A DNA stretch of 64,000 nt from Letharia columbiana (taxonomy: Eukaryota > Ascomycota > Lecanoromycetes > Lecanorales > Parmeliaceae). The DNA lies in assembly GCF_014066305.1 (NCBI RefSeq), contig NW_023501067.1, positions 186,001-250,000 on the forward strand, read 5' to 3'. Within the stretch, counting starts at the first letter, position 1, and every line of letters begins with the position of its first letter. The notes below the pieces were generated by a model, which did no database searches, had not been told where the DNA came from, and was given only the letters and a program-made list of their open reading frames with translations. Shown piece by piece: positions 11,864-22,871 of the stretch. The position numbers were made by a program, and so were the translations under genes.

Positions 11864-12150
11864 TGTGGCGGTGGTAGGGGGTTAGTATCTAGAGCGGGGA
11901 TTGCTCGAGAGTCGGGGGGATCAGGTACCTGTAGGTGGTGTGCAAAGTGTCGTCGTGGTTTGCGCTGCTGATTCCGCCAATCGTATTCCGAGGAGCGCCA
12001 AGACCCGTTCGTTTTCGGGCTAGCGTTTATTCTGCGTCTTGGCGCAACGACGAACTCTCACCTCCGCAGCCCTTCTTGTCTTCCATCGACGAATAGGCGA
12101 AAGGACTCGTCAACTCCAAGACTCTACCACTCTCGATAGAATCTTTCAAG
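11864..12150. promoter_or_regulatory. Shared divergent promoter region of MIM1 and COX7A
   Basis: The start codons of the two mitochondrial genes face away from each other 287 bp apart, so both promoters must lie within or overlap this interval. I see no clear TATA element. Co-regulation is inferred from layout and shared organelle only. Confidence 0.5.
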
Positions 12151-12594
12151 ATGCCTATCAAGCCGATAGAAGGAGTAAGTCTCGCCACACGCTCTCCGGC
12201 ATAAATACGAAGCCTGGCTTGTCGAACATGATGGCTGATCTCGTGCAACAGATGCTCCGCCGGGGCCTTGTGCTCGATCTCAGCGTAGCTTTCGGTAAGC
12301 CCGAGCCCACATTCAGTCAATTGGCCCCTTTAAAGCTCAATCCACCCTCTGGACAACGGGCCGGGACACCGCCGGAGGAGCTTTGCTGATGCGATACCGA
12401 GCAGGTCTGGGAACGACATTCGGATACCTCTACTGGTACGGTATGTATACGCCAAGCAAGGCTGTTCCTGTCTGTATGGCATAAACAGAACCCTGAAGGC
12501 TCGTACAGGCTACCACGTGCCTGCCACACGGAAGCGCGATCTGTTCTACGCGAAGCTTGAGCGGGAAAGGGAGGAAAATCAGGGGACCGTTTGA
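12151..12594 (+). CDS. COX9: Cytochrome c oxidase subunit VIIa
   Basis: Small single-helix subunit of respiratory complex IV in the mitochondrial inner membrane. Four tiny exons (12151-12174, 12252-12294, 12405-12440, 12509-12594) join to a 62-residue protein: MPIKPIEGMLRRGLVLDLSV, AFGLGTTFGYLYWYGYHVP, then a charged matrix or intermembrane tail of alternating Arg/Lys/Glu (KRDLFYAKLEREREENQ). The first exon codes for eight residues only. The fungal family has the same IKPI-x-GMLRRGL start and one membrane helix, and the length matches. The yeast equivalent is called COX9. Because the gene is cut into exons of 24-86 bp, a simple ORF scan misses it. Confidence 0.9.
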
Positions 12595-13255
12595 GGGAAG
12601 GCGATGCTGGATTCGATCATCAAAGACCAATAAGGTTGGCGCAGACGGCATGTGAGAAAGAATGTGGGCAGTGGATTATTGTACATATGACTTTGAGGGC
12701 GATTGACGGCACGCGGGCTTCTACCTAGGCGGACCACGAAGGCGGCATCAAGTGAAAAGAAACCTCGAGGGACTGAAGCCTTCTGGTTACCTTTATCCAA
12801 GCCGACATGCAAATGCAACATCAAGCTACTCTGCGCATTCGGAATAAATGAAGCTGCCCCTCCTACGGCGCTTTAAAGACGCCAGTCAGGTGACATTATC
12901 AAGTACCTCTGCGATGGTCTTCTGGTTGCGACCCTTGAGCGAGAAATTGATAATGCTGTGCATCTTCCATTCTGCCAACGAGACCCATCTCGTCCTCGGA
13001 CAGAGGGCGACGAACGGCTATGGAGATTCAACCGGCTGGAATAACACAATTGACCCCCCTCAATAACATCATGAATGTGTAGAGCTAGACAGCTCCAAAA
13101 ACTGAGTACATGCGTAGTGTATATGCGTAGTTTGACATACGTACCAGAAATATTTAATGATAAAGGTGAAAATGGTCATGAAGCTCTCGCTTAAACTTCG
13201 GCCCACAAATGACACGGCGGACTTTCTTCCTCGAACAATCCATGCCTACTTAATC

Positions 13256-13348
13256 TTGAACCTGCACCTGAACCTGAACCTGAACCTGAACCTGAACCTG
13301 AACCTGAACCTGAACCTGCACCTGAACCTGCACCTGCACCTGCACCTG
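13256..13348 (+). repeat. Hexanucleotide microsatellite (CCTGAA/CCTGCA)n
   Basis: About fifteen tandem copies of CCTGAA, with CCTGCA variants at both ends, lie 60-150 bp before the RACK1 start codon, probably in its promoter or 5' leader. The stretch 12595-13255 between COX7A and this repeat has no supported gene. Confidence 0.9.
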
Positions 13349-13408
13349 GCGAGTACTACACCCATCTCACGAAAACCTGAAAGCGCAACTATCCTCTATC
13401 TGCCCAGC

Positions 13409-14619
13409 ATGGCGGAGCAATTGGTTATGCGTGGGACGCTCGAGGGCCACAGCGGCTGGGTCACCTCATTAGCTACCAGCTTGGAGAACCCGAACATGCT
13501 CCTCTCCGGCAGCCGTGACAAAACCCTCATCATCTGGAACCTCACTCGCGACGATGCGCACTACGGCTACCCAAAGCGGAGCTTACACGGCCACTCCCAC
13601 ATCGTCTCTGACTGCGTATGCCGTCCTCTCCCCCCAGGTCCCTAGAACTCCTGGTGCTAACGCTCGGTCTTCTAGGTCATCTCCTCCGACGGTGCCTACG
13701 CTCTCTCCGCCTCCTGGGACAAGACTCTCCGCCTATGGGAGCTCGCTACGGGTGTGACGACCCGCCGCTTCGTCGGCCACACCAATGATGTCCTCTCCGT
13801 CTCCTTCTCCGCCGACAACCGTCAAATCGTCTCTGGCTCTCGCGATCGCACGATCAAGCTGTGGAACACGCTGGGCGACTGCAAATTTACCATCACCGAC
13901 AAGGGTCATACCGAGTGGGTCTCGTGCGTGAGGTTCAGCCCGAATCCTCAGAACCCGGTCATTGTGAGCGCGGGATGGGACAAGCTTGTCAAGGTACGTC
14001 TTTTGCTCTTTACAAAAGGGGAGCCCGGTCAGAGGATGCTTTGCAACCTACAAGTATTTGCTACTTCAGAGCTTTCGAGCAATGAGACAAACAATCACCA
14101 ATGCACTGATGACAACAACCAAAGAAAAGGCCTTGAGCTGCCGAGACTTGTTGCTTTTGGAAACGTCTTCGCTGACAGTGTCTTACTTTTCAGGTCTGGG
14201 AACTCGCCTCGTGCCGCATCCAAACCGACCACATCGGCCACACCGGTTACATCAACACCGTGACCATCTCCCCCGACGGCTCCCTCTGCGCCTCCGGCGG
14301 CAAAGACGGTACAACTATGCTTTGGGACCTCAACGAGTCCAAGCACCTCTACTCCCTGACCGCCGGCGACGAGATCCACGCCCTGGTGTTCTCCCCCAAC
14401 CGATACTGGCTGTGCGCTGCTACGTCGAGCTCCATCATCATCTTCGATCTCGAGAAGAAGAGCAAGGTTGATGAGTTGAAGCCCGACTATACGGCTGTGG
14501 GCAAGAAGAGCAGGGAGCCGGAGTGTGTAAGTCTGGCGTGGAGCGCGGACGGGCAGACATTGTTTGCGGGGTACACGGATAACTTGATCAGGGCTTGGGG
14601 TGTTATGTCGAGGCAATAG
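13409..14619 (+). CDS. cpcB: RACK1 / Gbeta-like WD40 ribosomal protein
   Basis: Seven-bladed WD40 propeller bound to the 40S ribosomal subunit (yeast Asc1, Aspergillus CpcB, Neurospora CPC-2); acts in translation control and general amino-acid control. Exons 13409-13615, 13676-13993 and 14194-14619 give 316 residues, the usual RACK1 length. Visible blades include [59 protein letters not shown] and [12 protein letters not shown], and the C-terminal blade ends [14 protein letters not shown]. Both introns are GT-AG and in phase 0. The second, 200 nt, is much longer than its neighbours and holds a snoRNA candidate. In yeast the ASC1 intron carries snR24, so the arrangement is conserved. Confidence 0.95.
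14028..14113 (+). ncRNA. snR24: Probable C/D box snoRNA U24 (snR24) inside RACK1 intron 2
   Basis: The intron contains TATTTGCTACTTCAGA (14055-14070) and AATGAGACAAACAATCACCA (14081-14100), which match my recollection of the two conserved guide segments of U24/snR24. A box D CTGA lies at 14106-14109 and a C'-like AATGAGA at 14081-14087. A degenerate box C (AGGATGC) lies around 14033-14039. The outermost GTCA (14028-14031) and TGAC (14110-14113) pair to close the molecule. U24 guides 2'-O-methylation of large-subunit rRNA. The weak box C is the main reservation. Confidence 0.75.
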
Positions 14620-14879
14620 AGGGGACCACCAATTGATGGATGGTCGAAGATATGGTTCAAGTATCCTAGAGGATGGCATCGAAAATCTTCAAGTAGATGC
14701 TAAGCCAGCTGCTGCGAGATGGCTGTTCCACAGAGCTAGCCCGGAAAACTTCATGCAAATGAGCGTTGCGGACTGGACATACTGTGGAGACTCTGCATCC
14801 TTCGGTATTCAAGAATAGCCTCTTCCAACGCAAGTGCTAAAAGCCCGGCTTTTCATACCCGATGCTCATGCTGTTTCTT

Positions 14880-16263
14880 CTACTTCTTCTCCTTGAGCTC
14901 CTTAAGAAGCTCGTCTGCCCTCGCGACCCCCTCTCGAAACCCAATGCCTTTACTTATATTCTTCCCATCCTCATACCTCCTCTTCGCCTCATCCACATGA
15001 CCCTCCATCATGGCAATTTCCCCCAAGTTAATCGTAGCAACCGCGCACCCTTCATCACACTCCCTGGTCCGCTCGGGCGGTTTAATCGAAGACTCGAGCG
15101 CCAGGGACTTTCGAGCCCACTGGCGAGCATCCGAGAGGTGGGAGGCGGCCGAGACGGGAGGTTGGTTCGGCGAGAGGCTGGGAGGAGGGTTCTGCTGCGC
15201 GAGGGAGATGGCGAGGTTGTTCATCAGGACGACGGAGTGGCAGCCGCCGGGCGGGGCGAGCCCGAGAGCTTGGAGGAAGAGGGGAGCCGCGAGGAAATGC
15301 AGGTCTTTGGATTCGTAGAGGTGGCCGAGTGCTGGTTCGGCGGGTGTCAGTGAGCAATGCCATCGCACATGCATGCATGCGAAAGGAAGCCACCTTCAAG
15401 AGATCCCCCAATCTCCTCGTTGCTCATCCACGGGCCCTCTCCCTCCTTCACGCCCTCATCCTCCCTCCTCCTCTGCTCCTTCAACAACGCCGTGACGGCC
15501 CACACCAACCTCTCCTCCGCGGCCTCCTGGTCCCCAACCTGCTCATTCGCGTAATACTCCCCCAATTTCAAACTAACGGAAATCGTCTTCCGCAAGACCC
15601 TCGTCCTCTTCCCTTCATTCCCCTTCTTCCCGCCTAATACCTCCATCCACTTCAAACAATCTCCCCGAACGATCTCCAGCACATCGATCGCCTTTTGGTA
15701 CTGGTGTATCTTCTCGAAAAAATGCGACACTTGGAACTTAACCCCAAGCAGCTCGTCGCTGAAAGGATCGAGACCCATCTCTTCAGCCAAATTGAGTGCT
15801 TGTCGGTAGTATTTCAGAGCATTTTTGGGCTGCAAGTCGATGTTGGTATAGTAGAGGGCCCGGCGCAACTTGGCAGCGACGGGCTCCGGGTAGGCGGCAA
15901 AGTCGGCGATTATGTAGGTTTGGTAGAAGTAATTTACGTAGACGAGCATGCCCATGCCGAAGAGGATTCTGGGAGGGTATTAGGGACTTGTGGGGGAGTG
16001 AGTAGAGGATGGGGGGAGTACAGGATGGAGGCGAAGGGCATGGAGAAGGGGTATTCTTTGAAGAGCTTGATGGCTGCTTCTCGTGTTGAAATATTTCGTC
16101 GCGCTCGTGGCCATGGAGACTGTATGCGTATCGCCATTTGTGTTCTTGGTCGAGTAAGACTTGAGGAGTAGGTGTGGAAAGCTGACTGACATCTTGGGCG
16201 CTCGTGCAATGCTGTACGCAAAGCGCTCGATCGCAAAGGTCGAGGACACGCCCTTGCGAACAT
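14880..16263 (-). CDS. Mitochondrial inner-membrane TPR protein, Mgr3-like
   Basis: Yeast Mgr3 is a TPR adaptor of the i-AAA protease Yme1 at the inner membrane. Exons on the minus strand are 16263-16022, 15968-15394 and 15331-14880 (422 residues). The N terminus is Arg/Ser-rich with no acids (MFARACPRPLRSSALRTALH), a mitochondrial presequence. One membrane helix follows around residues 75-97 (FASILILFGMGMLVYVNYFY). The body has tetratricopeptide-type segments: AKLRRALYYTNIDLQPKNAL, LGVKFQVSHFFEKIHQYQKA, LGEYYANEQVGDQEAAEERL and VVLMNNLAISLAQQNPP. The order and the DPFSDE and GEGPWMSNEEIG motifs fit the fungal Mgr3-like family. Both introns are GT-AG. Its start is 225 bp from that of the divergent HMCES gene. 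Confidence 0.75.
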
Positions 16264-16488
16264 GGTGGAGAATTATGTTCGCGGTTTGGATGCTTGAAAA
16301 TAGGGACAAACAGTTCAATGGCTTGTTGCGATGATCGTGATAAATGTGTTTGCGGTTGAGCCTCGGCCAAATTTTGGCGATGGATGACGCATGGAGTACT
16401 CTAGAGGAGCTTGACTTTACACGTCTGAACACTCGTACGAATTTGCACAATAGCTACGCCTGCTTTCTCCAGGCAGGAAAGGGTTATC
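16264..16488. promoter_or_regulatory. Divergent promoter region of the Mgr3-like and HMCES genes
   Basis: Only 225 bp separate the two start codons on opposite strands. No TATA box is obvious. The element boundaries are set by the two start codons, not by motifs. Confidence 0.5.
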
Positions 16489-17850
16489 ATGTGCGGGCGA
16501 TATGCCTTAGGCATTGTAAGCCTCTGCTCGAAGGTTTGATTACTCACAGAACTAACGTCTTTCCAGAGGGCATCGTTTGTCCGCCATCAGCTCCAGGCAC
16601 ATGACATGCCTGTAGCAGACGCCCCAGACGATAACGACGTACGCGAGACTTACAACTTTGCTCCTGGCAATCATGGTCTAGTCTACAGAGCAGACGCGCC
16701 CGATTACGGTTCAGGTGGCAGACCTCACGACAGAGAACAACACCACGAAGATGCAACCAACGAGAAGGAGGGGCCCTCTACTCAACTCGAGGATCCTCAG
16801 GAGACACGCTACAAGCTTCAATCCATGAAGTGGGGTCTGATTCCGTTCTGGACAAAACGAAATCCAGATTACGGCACGGTGATGAGGACGATCAACGCCC
16901 GTGACGATTCTCTGGCCAGCAAAGGTGGTATGTGGAGTACGATGAAGCAGAAGAAGAGGTGCATTGTTGTCGCCCAAGGCTTCTATGAATGGCTGAAGAA
17001 GAACGGCGGCAAGGAGAAGATCCCTCACTACGTAAAGCGCAAGGACGAACAGCTCATGTGTTTTGCGGGTCTCTGGGACTGTGTTCAGTATGAGGGATCT
17101 GATGAGAAACACTACACATACACCATCATCACCACAGACTCGAATAAGCAGCTCTCCTTCCTTCACGATCGAATGCCTGTCATCCTGGAGAATGGGTCGG
17201 ATCAGATACGGACATGGCTCGATCCCAGCAGATCCGAGTGGTCGAAGGACCTTCAGTTACTATTGAAGCCCTTCGAAGGGGAGCTCGAATGCTACCCTGT
17301 TACCAAGGACGTCGGCAAGGTTGGTAATAATTCTCCAACATTCATCGTGCCCGTGGCAAGCACAGACAATAAGAACAACATTGCAAATTTCTTCTCAAAT
17401 GCCAAAAAGTCTACCAAGGGTGAGGAAGAGAAGAAGCAGGTCGAGGCGGAGGAGGAGAATGTCAAGGAGAAGGGCGTTGCGGTCAAGCATGAGAAGGGCG
17501 ACGCACGGACGACTGTCGACCATAGCAGTACTGAGGACAATGCTCCGCTGCCAGTCCCCGTGACTGAACCACCGAGGCTCGGTTTGAAACGGGAGTACGA
17601 GTCAGATGATGGCGATCGATTAACAGCAGAGTCTCTGAACAAAATTGGTGTGAAAAGAGAACGCAAGTCAGAAGATCACTGTGAGCCAGTTGCAAAATCC
17701 CTCAAGACTGAATCTCATGCAACATCCACAAGTTCCCCAGAAAAAAATCCGAACAGGAAGAGGAGAAGCGCAACAAAGAACGGCACGGTAAAGGGCAGCC
17801 CCGCGAAATCGAACGACCGGAGTCAGAAGATTACCAGCTTCTACAAATGA
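16489..17850 (+). CDS. HMCES/YedK family abasic-site processing protein (SRAP domain)
   Basis: SRAP proteins form a covalent thiazolidine cross-link with abasic sites in single-stranded DNA through Cys2, protecting replication forks. Exon 1 (16489-16515) encodes MCGRYALGI, giving the catalytic Cys2 once the initiator Met is removed; exon 2 is 16567-17850, for 436 residues. Other family landmarks are YNFAPGNHGLVYR, MKWGLIPFW, INARDDSL, AQGFYEWLKK (catalytic Glu) and SFLHDRMPVIL (catalytic His). After about residue 275 the tail is Lys/Glu-rich and disordered, ending QKITSFYK, which resembles a PCNA-interacting PIP box as found at the end of animal HMCES. Fungal members often have such long tails. 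Confidence 0.92.
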
Positions 17851-18968
17851 CGGCATCACCGAAGCGATGTGGCATAAGATTTCACGCAGACGCTGCATGA
17901 TGATGGCGGCAGGGCCGCGGCGAGACGGCTTCAGCCCGCAGGCTGCAGCCGTGCCTGCTTCAAGGTGTGGCTTGGACGTCTGTGCCAAAGGTCGTTAAGG
18001 AAAGGTGATTATTGGCTAGTGATTATTGATAGAATAGGCAAAGGGAGTGAAGGAGAATATCGTTGGATCGCGTAAGCTTCGCGCAGATGGAGCTTGAGGG
18101 CGTAAAGCACGAGGCCCAAGCAGAGGCATAAGCGAGATATATGCATGATGAGATCAGTAGGCAGGAAGAACACACCTTCCCCTTCGCTTCGCGGAAGAGT
18201 AGCAAAGAAAGCGATGAGCTGTCAATTATTTTAGCCGCCGAGAAATGCCAGCTATGCGAGCACATGATTGTTGGACTTCTGCGGACTACTACGTAGTTTG
18301 CTCGTAGATTGCTCATAGTTCCCCATTGAATTTGACGTAGAGCAAGCCTTCCAGACCAAGCTGCATACGAAGCTTCATGCAAAGCGAAGTCAGCGGCGAT
18401 GAGGATTGGTGGAGTTTGAACGGGGACAGGGAAGGAGCTGGTGTTGGTTTTCCCTCACCCCACACTGGACGGGGCCTGGTGGGCCTGAGATCCCGCTGAA
18501 GTCTGAACGGTCTTCCGACTGTGACTGCCGACATTTTTTCCCTTCCAATTTCAAAAGGTCCCCATGTCCACGAGTACCTATTTGTACCTTCGTACCTTCG
18601 TACCTCTATCTACGAATCCTCTCCTCAACGTGAACGTGTACTAGTAGTTACGTGTACGGGAACGTGAACGTGACAACCCCAAGATTCTTTTACCCAAACG
18701 GGTGTTTACTTTCTTTCGGAAATCGGAAACCCCTTCTGCCATTTCCCCGCTGCCTCTCTGTCCCTATACCCGTTGACTCATCAATGTCACAAGATTGCAA
18801 CTCCCAAAGTAGAGTCGGATGGAAGACGACCATGTGATCATGCATTGAAAGCAGAGCAATCTCATCCAAGTCGCATTCACCCTATTGCCTCGTGATGACT
18901 TGCTCCAGGTCCCTATAGCTGAAAACCCATCAGCTCCCCCTCAACACCGTATCCGCTGCTTATGAAGG

Positions 18969-18977
18969 TATATAAAG
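18969..18977 (+). promoter_or_regulatory. TATA box before the AlkB fusion gene
   Basis: TATATAAAG lies 90 bp before the ATG at 19067. The rest of 17851-19066 has no supported gene. It holds GTACCT-rich and AACGTGAACGTG-type short repeats at about 18570-18670. Confidence 0.5.
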
Positions 18978-19066
18978 CGCAAAGCTTTGACTATGTGATA
19001 TCGCAAATACTGTCTTGAGGGGACGGTACAAGCTTATCACTCACATTGACAAGGTACATTTCCAAC

Positions 19067-21892
19067 ATGTTTACTTCTATGAGCCACGTCCCGGTTTCAA
19101 GCATACCGTCCTTCGAGACCAGAAAGGCGTTGATCATCATCAATCTACAAAATGATTCCCTCTACGTCAAGGATGAGATCTATATCACCAAGAACCATGA
19201 CTTTGTGCCCCGCCTCAAGGAGATGATCCCCTATTTCCGCAAGAACGGGGATATTGTCTGGGTCAATACACATATGGGGGTAACTGCCTCACCCCCACCG
19301 ACTGACTCTGCTCGCGTCGAAGAAGAGTCTAACGAAGTGGCGGAAAAGAACAGACAAGCTCAGAACTTGAAGGAGCAACAGATCGAGTTTGACGCCAAAC
19401 GAGAGGAGGCTGCTAGGAGAGCGAGACTTGAGAAGATCGATCCCAAAGGAGGCTCTGACTATCCTAGCTTCTATCCGTCAAGCAAAACGAAGGACATCAT
19501 GGCGCAAGCCTCTGCAGAGACTAGAGCGGAGAAACGGTCAGCCGATCTGCAGGTGTTCAAAAACGACAAAGGCGACTCTATCGAGAAGCATTTGAGTAAA
19601 CCCAGGAAAGGCCAGCAGGCGAGGTTCTACATTGCTGGGACCAGAGGCGCCGAGATTTGTGACGAGCTGGTGGATGTGGTGGACGAAGAACTAGACCTGA
19701 TTGTGACCAAGCATCACTATTCGGCTTTCGACCAGACGTCACTTCTTACAGCTTTGAGGACTAAGCTGGTCACCGAGGTCTACCTTTGTGGCATCTTGAC
19801 GAATGTGGGAGTGTACTCTACTGCAGCAGACGCAGTACAGCATGGACTACAGGTAACTGTCGTTGAAGACTGCCTTGGGTATCGAAGTGAAGACAAGCAC
19901 GAGGAAGCGTTGCGTCAAATGGCAGACATCATGGGTGTTAATGGTATTGATAGTGAAGAGATCATCGAGGAGTCTGGAGGTCGTCCAGTGCCCGACGCGG
20001 AAACACCTGGTATCACTCTCGAGGAGCTTTCACTAAATTCCGATCAAGAGGCAGCAGAAGGTGGGTCTATGATGGAAGGTATGGTTTTCAGCAATCCAGG
20101 ACCTGCTACCGCTGAAGTTGGCGGTGCGACCAAGGTTGGCGGACGCTCACAATTGCCGCCAGTCGACGTTTTTGATCCCAGTTGGCAAGCATCACTATCT
20201 ACTGTAGACAAAACAGCACCGCGAGTCGAGAAGGCGCTGAAAGAGAAAGAGGTCTCGCCAATAGCCAGATCGGGGCCTTCTGCTTCGAGGGATCGAAATT
20301 CTTGGCAATCCAGATCGGTTACACTAGGACCGAATGACAGTATCGGGTCTGGCGACTCGAAAATCATCCACAATGTCATTGGCTCTCCAATCATCAATAA
20401 CGCATTCAGCCAAATCAAGGAAGAGGTTGACTGGCAGACCATGTTTCACCGCAGTGGGCAAGTGCCAAGGCTTGTAGCAGTGCAAGGAGAGATTGGGAAA
20501 AATGGTGACATACCAATCTACCGACATCCTGCGGATGAGTCGCCGCCGCTCTTACCATTCACTCCCACGGTTCAAAAGATTCGGCAACAAGTCGTGTCAG
20601 CGTTGAAGCAGTCATTCAACCACGCCCTGATCCAGCTATACCGTGACGGACAGGACAACATCTCCGAGCACTCTGACAAGGTACTTGTTTACAATGTGCG
20701 GAGTTGAAATTTGAGCTGACCATGATAGACTCTGGATATTGCTCGCGGTACTAGTATTGTCAATGTGAGCATCGGTGCCCAACGTGTCATGATTCTACGT
20801 ACGAAGAAGTCCGAACACGGTACAGAAAGTCCCAGCATGAGGCAGACACAGCGTATCAAGATGCCACATAACTCTGTCTTCGTATTAGGACCTCAAAGCA
20901 ACAAGGAGTGGTTGCATGGAGTTCGAGCTGACAAACGACCTGCTTCAGAGAAGACGGATGAGGAGAAAGCCTTTGAAGGTGAGCGCATCTCGATCACCTT
21001 CAGGCAGATCGGTACTTTTATGAACAAGAAAGAAAAGACGATCTGGGGCTCTGGAGCAAAGAGCAAGTCGAGGCAGAAAGCTAGTGGGATCTCCACCAGG
21101 GACAACGCTCAGATGGAAGCCATGATCAAAGCCTTCGGCAAAGAAAACCACGACACAGATTTCGACTGGGAGGCTGAGTACGGAAGTGGTTTCAATGTCG
21201 TCAATCTGGTGAACGAACAAGCGCAGCTCTTTCTCTGCAACGACTCGGTCGCCAATCTTCGCGTGCAGCTTTCGTTGTGCGAGAAATCGATCTCCTGTGC
21301 AGCCACCCAACAGGACAAACCCCCCTCGCCTGAACCTGAGGACTTCCAGACCAGATTCCATCCTTGGATGCATGGTCTATCCAACAGCGAGAATCCTGTT
21401 TTCAAGGACATCCATGAAAATGCTACCGCTATAGAGGGCGACCTTACTATCATGTTCTATCTGGAGAAGCATTATCCTTTCCCAGGTACAGAGGCGCCTG
21501 TGGCGCAATCTGATCAAGCCACTGCCCTCATCTATAGCCAGACTGCAAAGGCCAACGAACTTCTATTTCTCTCGCGTGAGATGCGAGAGTTGCAGGGACC
21601 CAACTCACCACCGACGCACCGCTTCAACTTGGAGAGGCCAATGACGCCGAACACGTCGTTGTTCGAAGAGTTCCACAGCAGCCTTTGGACCTGGGAAACT
21701 CTTGCAGGAGCCGCGGAATACATTACCGGAGACCACTGGACGATCATCGACTGCGCCTTCTGGCCAGTGTTGAGCCATATCGTTGGGGAGTTTGAAGAGT
21801 TGAATCAGGAGAGGTATCCGAACCTGCTGGCATACCACCAACGAGTGATGGGGAGGGGATGCGTCAAAACAGTTCTCGGCACTGGGAAATGA
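19067..21892 (+). CDS. Three-domain fusion: isochorismatase-like, AlkB-like dioxygenase, GST-like
   Basis: Exons 19067-20680 and 20729-21892 give 925 residues. Residues about 18-310 are an isochorismatase-like fold: Asp30 in INLQNDSLY and Lys215 in VTKHHYSAF are present, but the position of the catalytic Cys is Gly248 in LTNVGVYSTAADA, so the hydrolase is probably inactive. After a linker, residues about 440-635 are AlkB-like: an H-x-D iron ligand pair at His535/Asp537 (EHSDKTLDIARG), distal His601 in EWLHGVR, and the 2-oxoglutarate-binding Arg pair at 624 and 630 in ERISITFRQIGTF. The last about 240 residues look like a glutathione-transferase-like fold (IMFYLEKHYPF, ending with a helical YPNLLAYHQRVMGR). 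The dioxygenase motifs suggest nucleic-acid demethylation or repair; the flanking modules may be regulatory. Confidence 0.85.
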
Positions 21893-22871
21893 GACTGAAT
21901 TCACCGTCAGAGCAATATTTCCAAACTGTCGCTACCCTTGAAATTGACGGCCTGTCGACACGTTTTCCAAGTACTCCTCACACAAGAGAGCTGACGAAAG
22001 GGGGATTCACAAGTCCGAGAAGGTCTTTTGAATGCTTGATGCTGCGGAAAGAGACGCAGTCTAGAGCCTGTAGAGCGCAATGCCATTCATGACACCAGCA
22101 TCTTTCCCAGATGCGAATGAAATGCCAGGGTTCCAAGTATGTGGTTCTTGTCCAGCCTCCCATCTTGAGGCATGATTTAGGCCTCCGCGTCCCAGGAATA
22201 GCATTGCAGATTTCGTGAATTACCGCAAAGAACATCAATATGCATATAGCCATGGTCGAGACTGGACATAAGGAGGCTGGTTCTGATTTCTGCATTGGGA
22301 GCGACACCGCCGTCGTTTATTCGCAGTATATATATTAGCTTGCCAAGTACACGACTGCAGCTTCAAGTAACAGGGCATACGAAGGCCCAACAATGTAGAG
22401 CCGAGCATTCATGGATGCAACACATACAAGCATTCGAATCGGGAGGAGAGGGAGGCACAAGCACATATTTTGATATCAAGTGCACACGGTAATTGTTTGC
22501 ACATTCAATAGCTCCACTATTTGATGTAGCACCATTCCTAGTACTGCATCTTTGCTTTAATCCTGCCAGCCGTCTATGAAAGCCAGCCTAGGCAAGGATT
22601 CCTCCAGCACCACTAACAACCAACTCCTCTGCCCCAGGCATGTTCCTTCAGAGAGGCTCGTAGCATCACGGCCATTGATGGAATTCCATCCTGAGAAGTC
22701 TGTCGAACCGTAGCGGCCCACTTTTGAGCTCTGTGTCTCATAGCCCTCTCTCCCCGATATGCCTCACAGCCACCCTTCTCCTAGCAACCCGGGTAGCCAA
22801 GTTCCTCCCGCTCAGGTGCTCCCCAATCCTTTCGTGGACACCGTCTTCACGTCCATACCTTCGTCACAGCT
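21893..22871. other. Intergenic, no gene supported
   Basis: This is the space between the convergent ends of the AlkB fusion and TFB5. Short frames at 21978-22307 reverse and 22295-22492 forward have no motifs. Confidence 0.45.

Noticed and set aside
13256..13348. CRISPR-like regular repeat
   Set aside because: The units are six bases, directly adjacent without spacers, in a eukaryotic genome: a microsatellite.
14103..14176. Alternative snoRNA using CTGATGA as box C and the CTGA near 14171 as box D
   Set aside because: No good closing stem and no guide similarity; the upstream reading with U24-like guides and a GTCA/TGAC stem fits better.
19046..19066. Start of the fusion gene at the upstream TTG
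   Set aside because: Eukaryotic nuclear genes start at ATG; the ATG at 19067 lies directly before the conserved domain.
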